NCBI RefSeq assembly: GCF_001202035.1
Contig: NZ_LGHT01000031.1
Coordinates: forward strand, 248,001 to 312,000
Source: Pseudorhodobacter wandonensis
GTDB taxonomy: Bacteria > Pseudomonadota > Alphaproteobacteria > Rhodobacterales > Rhodobacteraceae
Direction of reading: 5' to 3'
DNA length: 64,000 nucleotides
The notes under the pieces: generated by a model
The model's database searches: none
What the model was told of the DNA's origin: nothing
What the model saw: only the letters and a program-made list of their open reading frames with translations
Position numbers and translations under genes: made by a program
In this document: one piece after another, positions 44,674 to 54,380 of the stretch
Numbering within the stretch: the stretch's first letter is position 1
Layout: every line of letters starts with the position of its first letter

Positions 44674-45393
44674 TTAGGTTGCGGCAGTCTGGTTTACCCG
44701 TTTCATCAGCTCGGCGGCGGATTCCTTGCGCTCGGAATAGCGGTCAACAAGGTAATCGGCGCGATCACGGGTAAGCAGGGTGAATTTGTACAATTCTTCC
44801 ATCACGTCAACGATACGGTCATACAGCGGCGAGGGGCGCATGCGGCCAGCCTCGTCAAACTCTTGAAACGCTTTGGGAATTGACGATTGGTTGGGGATGG
44901 TGATCAGCCGCATCCAGCGCCCCAGAATGCGCATCTGATTGACGGCGTTAAAGCTTTGTGAGCCGCCGGAAACCTGCATCACCGCCAGCGTTTTGCCTTG
45001 GGTCGGGCGAACCGCGCCGTCAGACAGAGGAATCCAGTCGATTTGGGTTTTCATCAGGCCGGTCATGGCGCCGTGACGTTCGGGCGATGACCAGACCATG
45101 CCTTCGGACCACGCGACCAGCCCGCGCAATTCCTGCACTTTGGGGTGGCTGGCATCGGTGTTGTCATCGACCAGCGGCAGGCCCGAGGGGTCGAAAAACC
45201 GCACTTCGGCCCCTAGATGGGTCAGGATGCGGCCCGCCTCTTTGGCGGGCAACCGGCTGAAACTGCGCGACCGGAGCGAGCCGTAGAGTATGAGGATGCG
45301 CGGCGCATGGGTTTTATGCGGCGGGGCCAGCAATGCGGCCTCATCTATTGCGGGCAGCAGGGCGGGGTTGATGTTGGGGGTATCAGACAACAC
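44674..45393 (-). CDS. arsH: NADPH-dependent arsenical oxidase/flavoprotein ArsH
   Basis: A flavodoxin-fold protein of about 239 residues. The FMN phosphate loop is [21 protein letters not shown], with [20 protein letters not shown] and [20 protein letters not shown] typical of ArsH. It oxidises trivalent methylarsenite to less toxic pentavalent forms. It is last in the operon arsR-acr3-arsC-arsH and overlaps the arsC stop. The start is uncertain: AAAGGAA precedes GTG 45393 (and TTG 45390), whereas ATG 45408 lacks a site. Confidence 0.93.
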   Translation of the reverse strand: MLSDTPNINPALLPAIDEAALLAPPHKTHAPRILILYGSLRSRSFSRLPAKEAGRILTHLGAEVRFFDPSGLPLVDDNTDASHPKVQELRGLVAWSEGMVWSSPERHGAMTGLMKTQIDWIPLSDGAVRPTQGKTLAVMQVSGGSQSFNAVNQMRILGRWMRLITIPNQSSIPKAFQEFDEAGRMRPSPLYDRIVDVMEELYKFTLLTRDRADYLVDRYSERKESAAELMKRVNQTAAT

Positions 45394-45811
45394 GGTTTCC
45401 TTTCGCATCAATGATCAACGCGCCGTCTTCCTTGGCAAAGGGGCCGGGGGGGAATTGGTCAAGCAGGTCAAGCACGGATTCGGATGGGCGGCACAGGCGC
45501 ACACCTTTGGGGGTGCAGACGATCGGCCGGTTCACAAGGATCGGATGCGCGATCATCGCGTCGAGCAGTTGATCGTCGGTGACGCCGGGCTGCGTGAGGC
45601 CCAGTTCAGCCGCCGGGGTTTTGCTGACCCGCAGCGCCTGTTGCGGTGTAAGGTTGGCGGCAGCGAACAGCGCAAGCAGTTGGGGGCGGGTCCAGCCTTC
45701 GGTTTGGTAATCGATGACCACGGGCGTGTAGCCCGCCGCTGTAATGAGGTCCAGAACATTGCGCGACGTGCCGCAGGCGGGGTTGTGGTGGATGACGATA
45801 GGAAAGGTCAT
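45383..45811 (-). CDS. arsC: Arsenate reductase, glutaredoxin-coupled
   Basis: A 142-residue ArsC of the E. coli R773 type. The catalytic Cys13 lies in [16 protein letters not shown], and [20 protein letters not shown] carries the conserved arginines that bind arsenate. It reduces arsenate to arsenite for export by Acr3. Its ATG overlaps the acr3 stop (ATGA). Confidence 0.95.
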   Translation of the reverse strand: MTFPIVIHHNPACGTSRNVLDLITAAGYTPVVIDYQTEGWTRPQLLALFAAANLTPQQALRVSKTPAAELGLTQPGVTDDQLLDAMIAHPILVNRPIVCTPKGVRLCRPSESVLDLLDQFPPGPFAKEDGALIIDAKGNRVV

Positions 45812-46821
45812 TTTGGAAAGCTCTCTCTGGTGCGGTTGGCAAAGGCGACGAGTGACAGCATGACAGGCACCTCGACCAGCACGCCGACCACGGTGACAAG
45901 CGCCGCGCCGGAATTCAGGCCAAAGAGGCCAATCGCGACAGCGACCGCCAGTTCGAAAAAGTTGGAGGTGCCGATCAATGCGCAAGGGGCGGCGACGGAA
46001 TGGGGCAGTTTCCATGCCCAAGCCCAGCCATAACCCAAGGCAAAGATGCCGTAGGATTGCAGGATGATTGGTACGGCAAGCAGCGCGATCAGCGTGGGCT
46101 GTGCCAGAATGACCGGCCCTTGAAAGCCGAAGAGCAGCACAACGGTCAGCAGCAGGCCCATGATCGAGGCGGGCTTGATACGGGCAGTGAAATCGTTGAC
46201 GGCCGCGCCGCGTTTGACCAGTGCCGCGCGGGTAAGCACGCCTGCGACCAGCGGGATGACAACGTAAAGCACCGTTGACAGGATCAACGTTTCCCACGGC
46301 ACGGCAATTTCAGTCACACCCAGCAGAAAGGCGACGATGGGGGCAAAGGCCACAACCATGATCAGATCGTTCAGCGACACCTGCACCAAGGTGTAGTTTG
46401 CATCGCCCTTGGTCATTTGCGACCAGACAAAGACCATCGCCGTGCAGGGGGCTGCGCCCAGCAAAATAAGGCCTGCGATGTATTCAGTCGCCTGTGCAGG
46501 GGGGATGAAAGCGGCAAAGACATGTTGGAAAAACAAAACGCCAAGCGCGGCCATCGTAAACGGTTTGATCAGCCAGTTGATGATAATGGTGATGACCAGC
46601 CCTTTGGGCCGCGCCCCCACGGATTTGAGCGAGCCGAGATCAACCGCGACCATCATCGGGTAGACCATCGCCCAGATCAGCACCGCGACGACAAGGTTAA
46701 CCGAGGCATATTCCAACGCGGCCAAGCTGGCGAACAGTGCGGGCAGCACGTTGCCCAAGATAAGCCCCGCAAGGATGCACAGGGCAACCCAAAGCGAAAG
46801 ATAGCGTTCAAACAGGCTCAT
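45808..46821 (-). CDS. acr3: Arsenite efflux transporter, ACR3 family
   Basis: A 337-residue inner-membrane carrier with ten predicted segments. The essential Cys is in [19 protein letters not shown], and other conserved motifs are [12 protein letters not shown] and [18 protein letters not shown]. It exports As(III) driven by the proton gradient, receiving arsenite made by ArsC. Its ATG overlaps the stop of arsR upstream. Confidence 0.95.
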   Translation of the reverse strand: MSLFERYLSLWVALCILAGLILGNVLPALFASLAALEYASVNLVVAVLIWAMVYPMMVAVDLGSLKSVGARPKGLVITIIINWLIKPFTMAALGVLFFQHVFAAFIPPAQATEYIAGLILLGAAPCTAMVFVWSQMTKGDANYTLVQVSLNDLIMVVAFAPIVAFLLGVTEIAVPWETLILSTVLYVVIPLVAGVLTRAALVKRGAAVNDFTARIKPASIMGLLLTVVLLFGFQGPVILAQPTLIALLAVPIILQSYGIFALGYGWAWAWKLPHSVAAPCALIGTSNFFELAVAVAIGLFGLNSGAALVTVVGVLVEVPVMLSLVAFANRTRESFPK

Positions 46822-47153
46822 GTCAGGTCCTTTTCGGGCATGGTCGGGGAAGGGGTGCAGCAGGTATCATCGGCCAGCGGCAGCGTGGCGATGAATTGTG
46901 ACAGCGGGGCAAAGGCCTGTGGCGCCAGTGCGTAGCAAATGCGCGGGCCGTCGATTTCGCCGCTTATCACTCCGGCGGCTTTGAGGATGCGCAGATGTTC
47001 GGAGACGGTGGATTGCGCAAGGCCGATGGCGCCGACGATATCGCCGCCGATACAGCCCGGCGTGCGCGCCAGCAGCTGCAAAATGCGCAGGCGGGCGGGG
47101 TGGGCAAGGGCCTTGGCCAGTTCGGAGAGATGGGTTTCGGAATCAGGGGTCAT
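46818..47153 (-). CDS. arsR: ArsR-family arsenic-responsive repressor (second operon)
   Basis: A 111-residue winged-helix repressor with [20 protein letters not shown] and [20 protein letters not shown]. Unlike the first ArsR it lacks the C-V-C pair in the recognition region; Cys residues instead sit at TPGC, in RICYA and as a CC pair near the C-terminus (DDTCCTPSP). It thus uses a different sensing site. It probably controls its own operon arsR-acr3-arsC-arsH through the dyad just upstream. Confidence 0.92.
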   Translation of the reverse strand: MTPDSETHLSELAKALAHPARLRILQLLARTPGCIGGDIVGAIGLAQSTVSEHLRILKAAGVISGEIDGPRICYALAPQAFAPLSQFIATLPLADDTCCTPSPTMPEKDLT

Positions 47154-47162
47154 TTAATTCGC

Positions 47163-47187
47163 CTATCGTCGATTGACGATTTGATAG
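47163..47187 (-). promoter_or_regulatory. Putative operator of the arsR-acr3-arsC-arsH operon
   Basis: ATCGTC and GACGAT (47165-47180) form a perfect 6-bp inverted repeat around GATT, with outer CTATC/GATAG extending the symmetry. It lies 10 to 34 bases before the arsR start. Confidence 0.6.
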
Positions 47188-47228
47188 GGCGAAACATTGG
47201 ATGGGTCAAGCATGAAACGCAAAGCGGC

Positions 47229-47255
47229 GCACCGGCCCCCAACGGGGACCGGTGC
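47229..47255 (-). terminator. Stem-loop terminator of icd
   Basis: On the minus strand, GCACCGG-CCCC and GGGG-CCGGTGC form an 11-bp stem with small bulges and loop. It lies 8 bases after the icd stop. The following sequence is only mildly T-rich. Confidence 0.6.
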
Positions 47256-47263
47256 TGGTTGGT

Positions 47264-49477
47264 TTAGGCCAGAATTTTCAACATGGTGGCCGAAGGGCGC
47301 ATCACATTGGCGGTTTTTTCAGCATCGGTCAGGAAGTAGCCGCCCAGATCTGCGGGCTTGCCCTCATCTGCCATCAGCTCGGCCAGAATTGCATCTTCGT
47401 TTTCTTCCAATACCTTGGCGATTGGGGCGAAATGCGCAGTCAGGCTTGCATCTTCGTTCTGGTTGGCCAAAGCCTGCGCCCAGTACAGTGCAAAGTAGTA
47501 GTGGCTGGTGCGGTTGTCGGTTTGGCCAACCTTGGGGGCGGGCGATTTGTTGTTGTCCAACACGCCTTGGGTCGCGCGATCTACGGCAATGCCGAGAATG
47601 CGGGCTTTGTCATTCGCCTTGGTTTCAGCCAGAAACTTCAGGCTTTCCCCCAAGGCGCAGAACTCGCCCAGGCTGTCCCAACGCAGGTGGTTTTCTTCTG
47701 CCAGCTGTTGAACATGTTTGGGCGCCGAGCCGCCGGCGCCGGTTTCAAACATGCCGCCACCATTCATCAGTTTCACGATCGAAAGCATCTTGGCCGAGGT
47801 GCCCAGTTCCAGAATCGGGAATAGGTCGGTCAGGTAATCGCGCAGCACGTTGCCGGTGATTGCGATCGAGTTTTGACCCTTGCGGATGGTTTCCAGCGAC
47901 AGGCGGGTCGCGGCGCGGGGTGTCAGAACCTGGAACTTGTCGGCCACACCTGCCTTGGCAAGGATCGGGCGGACATATTTCAGCAACTCGGCATCATGGG
48001 CGCGGGATTCATCAAGCCAGAAAATCGCTTGGCAGCCTTCGGCCTTTTGACGGCTGATCGCCAGTTGCACCCAGTCTTCGATCGGCGCTTGGTTGCTCGA
48101 GGCCGAGCGCCAGATGTCGCCTGCCTCGACCGTATGTTCATGCAAGATGTCGCCATTTGCCAGAACGATGCGAACGTTGCCAGCGGTCGGGATTTCAAAG
48201 GTGGTCGGGTGCGAGCCGTATTCCTCGGCCTTTTGGGCCATCAGGCCGACGTTTTGCACGGTGCCCGCAGTGGTTGGATCCAACGCGCCGGTTTCTTTGA
48301 AATACTTGACCGTTTCATCATAGACGGGCGCATAAGAGCTGTCGGGGATGACGCAGTTTGTGTCGGCGGCTTTGCCATCCGGGCCCCAGCCTTTGCCGCC
48401 TGCGCGGATCAGGGCGGGCAATGAGGCATCGATGATCACGTCAGAAGGGACGTGCAGGTTGGTGATACCTTTGTCCGAGTTCACCATATACATCGGCGGG
48501 CGCTCGGCCATAACGGCATCGATTGCCGCGAGGATTTCGGTGCCCTCATCCATTTTGGCGACTTGGTCCAAAACCGCGCCAAGGCCGGAATTGGGGTTCA
48601 CGCCTGCGGCGGCCATTTTGTCGCCGAATTTGTCAAACACCGGCTGCAGGAAAACCTTAACAGCGTGGCCGAACAGGATCGGGTCCGAGACCTTCATCAT
48701 CGTGGCTTTGAGGTGGATCGAGAACAGCGTGCCTGCAGCTTTGGTCGCGGCCACTTGTTCGGCCAAGAAGGAATCCAGCGCGCGGGCCGACATGAATGTG
48801 GCATCAACCACGGTGCCAGCTGCGTATTTCACGCCGTCTTTCAGCACAGTTACACTGCCATCGGCGGCGGTCAGTTCAATACGTGCGGGGCCGGCCTGTT
48901 CGGCGGTGATGGTTGCCGATTTTTCGTTGGAGAAGAAATCGTTGGCCGACATTGTTGAGACAACGGTTTTGCTGTCTGGTGCCCATTTGCCCATCGAGTG
49001 CGGGTTGGCCATAGCATAGTTTTTCACGGCAACGGCCGCGCGACGATCCGAGTTGCCTTCGCGCAGAACCGGGTTCACGGCCGAGCCCTTGATCGCGTCA
49101 AAACGGGCGCGGATTGCCTTTTCTGCGTCTGTGCTTGGGTCTGCTGGGTAGTCGGGGATGGCATAGCCTTTGGACTGCAATTCCTTAACGGCGGCTACCA
49201 ACTGTGGCACCGAGGCCGAGATGTTTGGCAGCTTGATGACGTTGGCAGTGGGGGTTTTGACCAGCTGGCCCAGCTCGGCCAGATCATCGGGTTGGCGCTG
49301 CTCGGGCGTCAGGTTTTCAGGGAAGGTCGCGATGATACGGCCTGCAAGCGAGATATCTTTGACGCCAACCGAAACACCGGCTGCCGCCGCAAAGGACTGA
49401 ATAATCGGCAAAAGCGATGCCGAGGCAAGCTGGGGAGCTTCGTCAACCTTGGTGTAAATGATATCTGCATTGGTCAT
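47264..49477 (-). CDS. icd: Isocitrate dehydrogenase (NADP), monomeric type
   Basis: A 737-residue monomeric IDH, far longer than the 420-residue dimeric form. It begins [19 protein letters not shown] and has [52 protein letters not shown] and TARIRVFL-type substrate residues replaced by the monomeric-family set. It oxidises isocitrate to 2-oxoglutarate with NADP in the TCA cycle. Only a weak AGG site precedes the ATG. A copy of the conserved upstream element lies 14 bases before the start. Confidence 0.96.
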   Translation of the reverse strand: MTNADIIYTKVDEAPQLASASLLPIIQSFAAAAGVSVGVKDISLAGRIIATFPENLTPEQRQPDDLAELGQLVKTPTANVIKLPNISASVPQLVAAVKELQSKGYAIPDYPADPSTDAEKAIRARFDAIKGSAVNPVLREGNSDRRAAVAVKNYAMANPHSMGKWAPDSKTVVSTMSANDFFSNEKSATITAEQAGPARIELTAADGSVTVLKDGVKYAAGTVVDATFMSARALDSFLAEQVAATKAAGTLFSIHLKATMMKVSDPILFGHAVKVFLQPVFDKFGDKMAAAGVNPNSGLGAVLDQVAKMDEGTEILAAIDAVMAERPPMYMVNSDKGITNLHVPSDVIIDASLPALIRAGGKGWGPDGKAADTNCVIPDSSYAPVYDETVKYFKETGALDPTTAGTVQNVGLMAQKAEEYGSHPTTFEIPTAGNVRIVLANGDILHEHTVEAGDIWRSASSNQAPIEDWVQLAISRQKAEGCQAIFWLDESRAHDAELLKYVRPILAKAGVADKFQVLTPRAATRLSLETIRKGQNSIAITGNVLRDYLTDLFPILELGTSAKMLSIVKLMNGGGMFETGAGGSAPKHVQQLAEENHLRWDSLGEFCALGESLKFLAETKANDKARILGIAVDRATQGVLDNNKSPAPKVGQTDNRTSHYYFALYWAQALANQNEDASLTAHFAPIAKVLEENEDAILAELMADEGKPADLGGYFLTDAEKTANVMRPSATMLKILA

Positions 49478-49490
49478 GGTCAGGCCTATC

Positions 49491-49509
49491 TTTCATCTTG
49501 GTTAAATGC
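49491..49509 (-). repeat. Conserved upstream element, copy 3 (in front of icd)
   Basis: On the minus strand, CATTTAACCAAGATGAAA matches the cores at 4197-4228 and 7833-7864 apart from one missing base and a few changes. As with the others, it points into the gene downstream. Confidence 0.4.
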
Positions 49510-49625
49510 GTTAGGAATTGGCTTTGCCATGCCCGAGTTTGATGTAAAATGCAATGACACGCCGCAAGGGCGTGCCATATTTCTGCGCGAAAATGCTGTG
49601 CGATGTTGGGTTTATCGCTAACAGC

Positions 49626-50309
49626 TTAGGTGATTTTGACGGTCAGCGTTCCGAGGCCTTCGATCATCGCCTCCATCACGTCGCCGCGCTGTACGGCCCC
49701 CACACCCGAGGGGGTGCCAGAGAGGATGACATCGCCGGCTTGCAGTTCAAAATACTCGGAGAGATAGGCGATCATTTCCGGCACTTTCCAGATCATCTGG
49801 TTCAGATCACCCGTTTGGCGCGGGGTGCCGTTCACAGCCAGCGAGATCTGGCCTTGGGTCAGGTGGCCTGTGGCGGCGACAGGGTGCAGCGGGCCGACGG
49901 GGGCCGAGCGTTCAAAGGCCTTGCCGATTTCCCACGGGCGCCCTGCTTTTTTCGCCTCGGCCTGCAGATCACGGCGGGTCATATCAAGGCCGATGGCATA
50001 GCCCCAGACGTGGTTCAACGCGTCGTCAAGGCTGATATTGTTGCCGCCGGATTTCAGGGCGACGACCAGTTCTACCTCGTGATGCACATCGCTGGAATGG
50101 GGCGGGTAGGGAAAACTGCCCGAAGCGTCAAGGTTGTCCGGGTTTTTCTGGAAAAAGAATGGCGCTTCGCGGTTCGGGTCATGGCCCATTTCAACCGCAT
50201 GGGCGGCGTAGTTGCGGCCAATGCAATAGACGCGGCGTACCGGAAAAGCGGCACCTGTGCTGGTGGGGATGGTTGGCGTGGCGGGGGTGGGGATTACGGT
50301 TTGGGTCAT
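49626..50309 (-). CDS. Fumarylacetoacetate hydrolase family protein
   Basis: A 227-residue FAH-domain protein with VYCIGRNYAAHAVEMG, PFFFQKNPD, VHHEVELVVAL (metal-binding Glu residues), YAIGLDMTRRDLQ and SGTPSGVGAVQRGD. Members cleave C-C bonds in acylpyruvates, decarboxylate oxaloacetate or open hydroxy-oxo acids; fumarylpyruvate or acylpyruvate hydrolysis fits the sequence best. ATG 50309 has AAAGG 5 bases upstream. The frame is open further upstream and there merges with the small frameshifted frame described next. Confidence 0.9.
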   Translation of the reverse strand: MTQTVIPTPATPTIPTSTGAAFPVRRVYCIGRNYAAHAVEMGHDPNREAPFFFQKNPDNLDASGSFPYPPHSSDVHHEVELVVALKSGGNNISLDDALNHVWGYAIGLDMTRRDLQAEAKKAGRPWEIGKAFERSAPVGPLHPVAATGHLTQGQISLAVNGTPRQTGDLNQMIWKVPEMIAYLSEYFELQAGDVILSGTPSGVGAVQRGDVMEAMIEGLGTLTVKIT

Positions 50310-50410
50310 CTTGGCCTTTGGAGGGTGGTGTTTCGTGACGGTAGGGCTGATAGCGGTGCGGGGCAAGAGTGGGCTGCGTGGCCGTAAACGGGTGGTGTGT
50401 GCCGCGCGCG

Positions 50411-50600
50411 TCAGATCGGGGCTGTGCGCTTGCCTTTCAGGAACGCTTGCGGCGTGGGCATGCCCCGGCGGGCATTGGCCAACGGCAAGCCGCCTTGGGG
50501 GCGTGGCAGATGATGATCGGGATAAATGCCGGGTTGCGGGGGGCAGGTTGCCCGTCAGATATTTGAAAGCGCATTCCATGTCGTCAAAGACATGGCGCAT
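50411..50600 (-). pseudogene. Small gene with apparent single-base frameshift in a G6 run
   Basis: From ATG 50600, with AGGA 4 bases upstream, the frame reads MRHVFDDMECAFKYLTGNLP. It then enters a run of six C (plus-strand G, 50538-50543). Removing one base there continues as PPQPGIYPDHHLPRPQGG and on to FLKGKRTAPI and a TGA at 50411, about 62 residues with coding-like third positions. As given, the first frame runs on in frame to the FAH gene and the second has no start. I do not recognise the protein. It is either a degraded gene, a slippage site, or a base error in the run. Confidence 0.45.
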
Positions 50601-50804
50601 CGCATCCTGGCTTTTGGTTTGGGAATAAGGGTTACATATGGGAGGCTCCGGAATGGGTGGCGATTGAAACGTTGCCAGAACCTGTTGGCCGAGGGCCAGT
50701 GTTTTTCGGGCAATTGTTGGGCCTTATCTGTCAGATAGGCGGCTTGCCGCGGCATTGTATGGGCCGACAGAGACTGGTTAATCCCGGCAAGTAGGTAATT
50801 AATC

Positions 50805-50818
50805 TTTACATGTGTAAA
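50805..50818 (+). promoter_or_regulatory. Putative operator upstream of the LacI-family gene
   Basis: TTTACATGTGTAAA is a perfect TTTACA/TGTAAA dyad, 78 bases before the regulator start. It matches the two boxes before smoE (13 of 14 bases against TTTACGCATGTAAA read on the opposite strand). The rest of the gap from 50601 to 50896 shows no convincing gene. Confidence 0.65.
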
Positions 50819-50896
50819 TAAATTGGTGACTGTAGTAGGGTAGTTTTGAGTGATATCGCTGCTGCCGAAAAGAATACCGCATGAGTTGGGCAACGG

Positions 50897-51931
50897 ATGA
50901 AACCTAAGATCAATACGATGGAAGAGCTTTCAGAAGCGATTGGCGTTTCGCGCCCAACGCTGTCGCGCTATTTTCAAAGCCCCGACAGTGTACGTGGAAA
51001 GACCTCGGAAAAGATCCGGCAGGGGTTGGAACGTGTCGAATATGTGCCGAATTTCTTTGCCACAAGGATGAACCGCAAAACCACGGGCATTATCGGGGTT
51101 ATCATACCGTATCTAAACGATCTTTTCTTTACCAAGCTGTTGATGGCGATCGAGACGGCCGCAATGGAGGCGGGTTATACAGTTATCACGCAATGTTCGC
51201 ATTCTGACCCGTCGATTGAGGCGCGTGCAGCCGAAACCCTGATGTCGATGAGCGTGGATGGCGCGCTGGTGGCGCCGCTGGGCGATCAGAGCGACCCCGA
51301 GGTGCAGCGCAGGCTGGGTTCGCGGCTGCCGTTTATGCTTGTCGACTCGCGCCCGACGACGATGCCGGATGTCGATTTCGTTGGCACGGACCATAAGCAA
51401 AGCACTGGTTTAATTACAGAATATCTGTGCCGTGTGGGAAGGCCGCCGGTGTTTCTGGCCATGCCGCGCGTGAATTTCAACGCCGTTGAGCGCGAGAACG
51501 CCTATATCGCCAAACTGACCGAGCTTGGCCATAAACCCGAGGTTATCGGTATCGATCCTATCGATTCGCGCTGGCACTTTGAGGCGCATGGCGAGGCGGT
51601 TCTGGACCAGTATTTTTCGCATGGCGCGTATCTGGACCGTTCGATTCTCTGCGTAAATGACCGTGTTGCGATTGGCGCTTTGCGTGCCGCGTCGCGGCAT
51701 GGGTTGGTGCCGGGGCGGATGGCCAAGGGCGGTTTGCGGATCGCGGGTCATGATGATTACCCGCTGTGCCCCTTTACCACGCCAGCGTTGACGACAGTGG
51801 CGCAGAATGTCGAAGCCATTGGAAAGGCGTCGGTTTCGCGGCTGGTTGAAATGATACGCGGGGAAAATAGCGCAAATGAGTCGCAGGTTCAGCTGTTTGA
51901 TGGCGTCTTAAAATTGCGCGAGTCGGCCTAG
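50897..51931 (+). CDS. LacI-family regulator of the polyol operon
   Basis: A 344-residue repressor. The N-terminal helix-turn-helix reads TMEELSEAIGVSRPTLSRYFQ (about residues 7-27), with the hinge helix near residue 50-60, followed by a periplasmic-binding-protein-like sugar-sensing domain (TGIIGVIIPYLNDLFF to the C-terminus). It stands directly upstream of the sorbitol/mannitol operon; matching TTTAC-N4-GTAAA palindromes lie before both it and smoE. The inducer is probably a polyol or its transport product. It ends 108 bases before smoE. Confidence 0.9.
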   Translation: MKPKINTMEELSEAIGVSRPTLSRYFQSPDSVRGKTSEKIRQGLERVEYVPNFFATRMNRKTTGIIGVIIPYLNDLFFTKLLMAIETAAMEAGYTVITQCSHSDPSIEARAAETLMSMSVDGALVAPLGDQSDPEVQRRLGSRLPFMLVDSRPTTMPDVDFVGTDHKQSTGLITEYLCRVGRPPVFLAMPRVNFNAVERENAYIAKLTELGHKPEVIGIDPIDSRWHFEAHGEAVLDQYFSHGAYLDRSILCVNDRVAIGALRAASRHGLVPGRMAKGGLRIAGHDDYPLCPFTTPALTTVAQNVEAIGKASVSRLVEMIRGENSANESQVQLFDGVLKLRESA

Positions 51932-51979
51932 TTTCGAACGATTGCTGCTTTGCGGCAAAAAGTTTTCAAAAGTTTTTTC

Positions 51980-52021
51980 TTGACGCATGTAAAAAAATCC
52001 CGCAATCTTTACGCATGTAAA
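51980..52021 (+). promoter_or_regulatory. Paired LacI-type operators upstream of smoE
   Basis: TTGACGCATGTAAA (51980-51993) and TTTACGCATGTAAA (52008-52021) are repeats of the same imperfect palindrome, 28 bases apart. The second is 18 bases before the smoE start, next to its ribosome-binding site GGGAGG. The upper box includes a TTGAC that may serve as the -35 region. Confidence 0.7.
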
Positions 52022-52039
52022 AAACGGGAGGTCATTTAC

Positions 52040-53359
52040 ATGGCGATTAAACGCGCACTTCTTAACACAGCAGTTGGTCTTGGTTTGGTTGCTGGTTTTT
52101 CGGCAGCTGCAAGCGCTGAGACACTGACAATTGCGACCGTTAACAACGGCGACATGGTTCGCATGCAGGGTCTTGCATCCGAATTCACCGCAGCAAACCC
52201 AGACATCACGCTTGAGTGGGTTACGCTGGAAGAAAACGTACTGCGCCAGAAGGTTACAACTGATGTTGCCACCAAAGGCGGGCAGTTCGACATTATGACA
52301 ATCGGCACATACGAAGTTCCAATCTGGGCAAAGCAGGGCTGGCTGGTATCGCTGGACGACTTGCCTGCCGAGTGGGACAAAGCAGACCTGTTGCCTGCTA
52401 TCGCTGGCGGTCTGTCGGTTGACGGCAGCCTGTATGCAGCGCCGTTCTACGGCGAAAGCTCGATGGTTATGTACCGCAAGGACTTGATGGAAAAAGCTGG
52501 CCTGACCATGCCAGACGCCCCAACCTGGGCGTTCATCAAAGAAGCTGCGGAAAAGATGACCGACAAAGCGAACGAAGTTTATGGCATCTGTCTGCGCGGT
52601 AAAGCAGGCTGGGGCGAAAACATGGCGTTCCTGACCGCGATGTCCAACTCGTTTGGCGCAAAGTGGTTTGATGAAAACTGGAACGCACAGTTCGACCAGA
52701 AGCCATGGGCTGATACGCTGAACTTCTATCTTGACCTGATGACCAACTACGGTCCTCCTGGTGCGGCTAACAACGGTTTCAACGAAAACCTGTCGTTGAT
52801 GCAAACCGGCCATTGCGGCATGTGGATCGACGCAACTGTTGCGGCATCCTTTGTTTCCAACCCGAAGGACAGCCAAGTTGCTGAACAGATGGGTTATGCA
52901 TTGGCACCCGACAACGGTTTGGGCAAGCGCGGCAACTGGCTCTGGGCTTGGTCCTTGGCTATCCCTGCTGGCACAGACTCGACCGATGCTGCGAAAAAGT
53001 TTGTAGCTTGGGCAACCTCGAAAGAGTACACTGCCTTGGTTGCGTCGAAAGAAGGCTGGGCAAACGTGCCTCCGGGAACCCGTACTTCGCTGTATGAAAA
53101 CTCTGAGTACTTGGCAGCTGCTCCATTTGCGAAAATGACCTTGGACAGCATCAACGCAGCTGACCCAACGCACCCAACCGTTGACCCAGTGCCTTACACA
53201 GGCGTTCAGTTCGTCGCTATTCCTGAATTCCAGGGTATCGCAACAGCTGTTGGTCAGCAGTTCTCGGCAGCTTTGGCCGGTACTGAAACGGCAGAAAATG
53301 CACTGAAAGCAGCGCAGGACCTGACCGTAAAAGAAATGAAGGCAGCAGGCTACAACTAA
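52040..53359 (+). CDS. smoE: Sorbitol/mannitol ABC transporter substrate-binding protein
   Basis: A 439-residue extracellular solute-binding protein family 1 member. The signal peptide is MAIKRALLNTAVGLGLVAGF with SAAASA before the mature ETLTIATVNNGDM. It binds polyols in the periplasm. GGGAGG lies 9 bases before ATG 52040. Codons are shifted towards GCT/GCA, GTT and ACC, as in the phasin gene, and a hairpin with T run follows the stop, both signs of expression far above that of the permeases. The family name follows SmoE of Rhodobacter; related trehalose/sugar binders are possible. Confidence 0.93.
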   Translation: MAIKRALLNTAVGLGLVAGFSAAASAETLTIATVNNGDMVRMQGLASEFTAANPDITLEWVTLEENVLRQKVTTDVATKGGQFDIMTIGTYEVPIWAKQGWLVSLDDLPAEWDKADLLPAIAGGLSVDGSLYAAPFYGESSMVMYRKDLMEKAGLTMPDAPTWAFIKEAAEKMTDKANEVYGICLRGKAGWGENMAFLTAMSNSFGAKWFDENWNAQFDQKPWADTLNFYLDLMTNYGPPGAANNGFNENLSLMQTGHCGMWIDATVAASFVSNPKDSQVAEQMGYALAPDNGLGKRGNWLWAWSLAIPAGTDSTDAAKKFVAWATSKEYTALVASKEGWANVPPGTRTSLYENSEYLAAAPFAKMTLDSINAADPTHPTVDPVPYTGVQFVAIPEFQGIATAVGQQFSAALAGTETAENALKAAQDLTVKEMKAAGYN

Positions 53360-53377
53360 GCCAGCGTCCGATCTGTC

Positions 53378-53410
53378 GGGGCCGGCCACAAAGGCTGGCC
53401 CCACTTTTTT
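53378..53410 (+). terminator. Attenuator between smoE and smoF
   Basis: GGGGCCGGCC and GGCTGGCCCC form a 10-bp stem (one G-T pair) with a 5-base loop, followed by ACTTTTTT. It lies 19 bases after the smoE stop and should reduce transcription into the transporter membrane genes. Confidence 0.85.
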
Positions 53411-53482
53411 CAAAGATAGCTTTGATGCATCTTGGCGTTAGGCTGAGACTCCCCCTTTACCGCAATTTGCAGGATGGCCCCA

Positions 53483-54355
53483 ATGTCCACACAGCATTCC
53501 CGCTCTGCCGCGAAACTGATGATTGCACCCGCGACGTTCCTTTTGTTCGTCTGGATGTTGGTTCCGTTGGTCATGACGATTTACTACTCGTTTCAACGCT
53601 ATCGGCTGCTGACGCCGGATCGGCGTGGATTTATCGGGTTTGACAACTACGTCAACTTTATCGACAACCCCGCGTTCTGGAGCTCGATGGGCAATACGTT
53701 GCTGTTGGTTGGCGGCGTTCTGGTCATCACCATCGTTTTCGGTATTTTGTTCGCGCTGTTGCTGGATATGCCGATGTTCGGCCAAGGCATTGTGCGGATT
53801 TTGGTTATTGCGCCGTTCTTTGTTATGCCAACGGTTTCCGCGCTGGTGTGGAAGAACTTTTTTATGAACCCGGTCAATGGTTTGTTCGCCTTTGCGGCCA
53901 AGGCGTTGGGGCTGCAACCTTATGACTTCCTGTCTCAGGCGCCGCTTGCCTCGATCATCGGGATTGTCAGCTGGCAGTGGTTGCCCTTTGCGACGCTGAT
54001 TTTGCTGACCGCGATCCAGAGCCTTGACAGTGAGCAGTTGGAAGCTGCCGAAATGGATGGCGCGCCTGCACTCAGCCGCTTTTTCTATATCAAGCTGCCG
54101 CATCTTAGCCGCGCGATTACGGTTGTGATCTTGATCCAGACGATCTTTTTGCTGTCGGTTTTCGCCGAAATTCTGGTTACCACCAATGGCGGCCCGGGCA
54201 CGGCAAGTACCAACCTGACCTACCTTGTTTACGCCAAGAGCCTTTTGTCCTTTGACGTCGGTGCCGGTTCGGCAGGTGGTGTGATTGCGATTATTCTGGC
54301 CAATATTGTTGCCATCTTCCTGATGCGCGCAATCGGTAAGAACCTGGATTCCTAA
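53483..54355 (+). CDS. smoF: Polyol ABC transporter permease
   Basis: A 290-residue inner-membrane permease of the MalF type with six membrane segments. The EAA loop is LEAAEMDGAPALSRFFYIKLPHL near residues 190-210. It forms the channel with the next gene product. ATG at 53483 with AGGA upstream is preferred; ATG at 53474 is 3 codons earlier. Confidence 0.92.
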   Translation: MSTQHSRSAAKLMIAPATFLLFVWMLVPLVMTIYYSFQRYRLLTPDRRGFIGFDNYVNFIDNPAFWSSMGNTLLLVGGVLVITIVFGILFALLLDMPMFGQGIVRILVIAPFFVMPTVSALVWKNFFMNPVNGLFAFAAKALGLQPYDFLSQAPLASIIGIVSWQWLPFATLILLTAIQSLDSEQLEAAEMDGAPALSRFFYIKLPHLSRAITVVILIQTIFLLSVFAEILVTTNGGPGTASTNLTYLVYAKSLLSFDVGAGSAGGVIAIILANIVAIFLMRAIGKNLDS

Positions 54356-54380
54356 ACCCTTAGCACATGGAGGACACCTG

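Noticed and set aside
50555-50893. A 112-codon minus-strand frame upstream of the LacI-family gene
   Set aside because: No ribosome-binding site or known motif, and it would run through the operator and promoter region of the regulator.
51908-53413. A 501-codon minus-strand frame opposite smoE
   Set aside because: Cys-rich, low-sense translation opposite a well supported binding protein.
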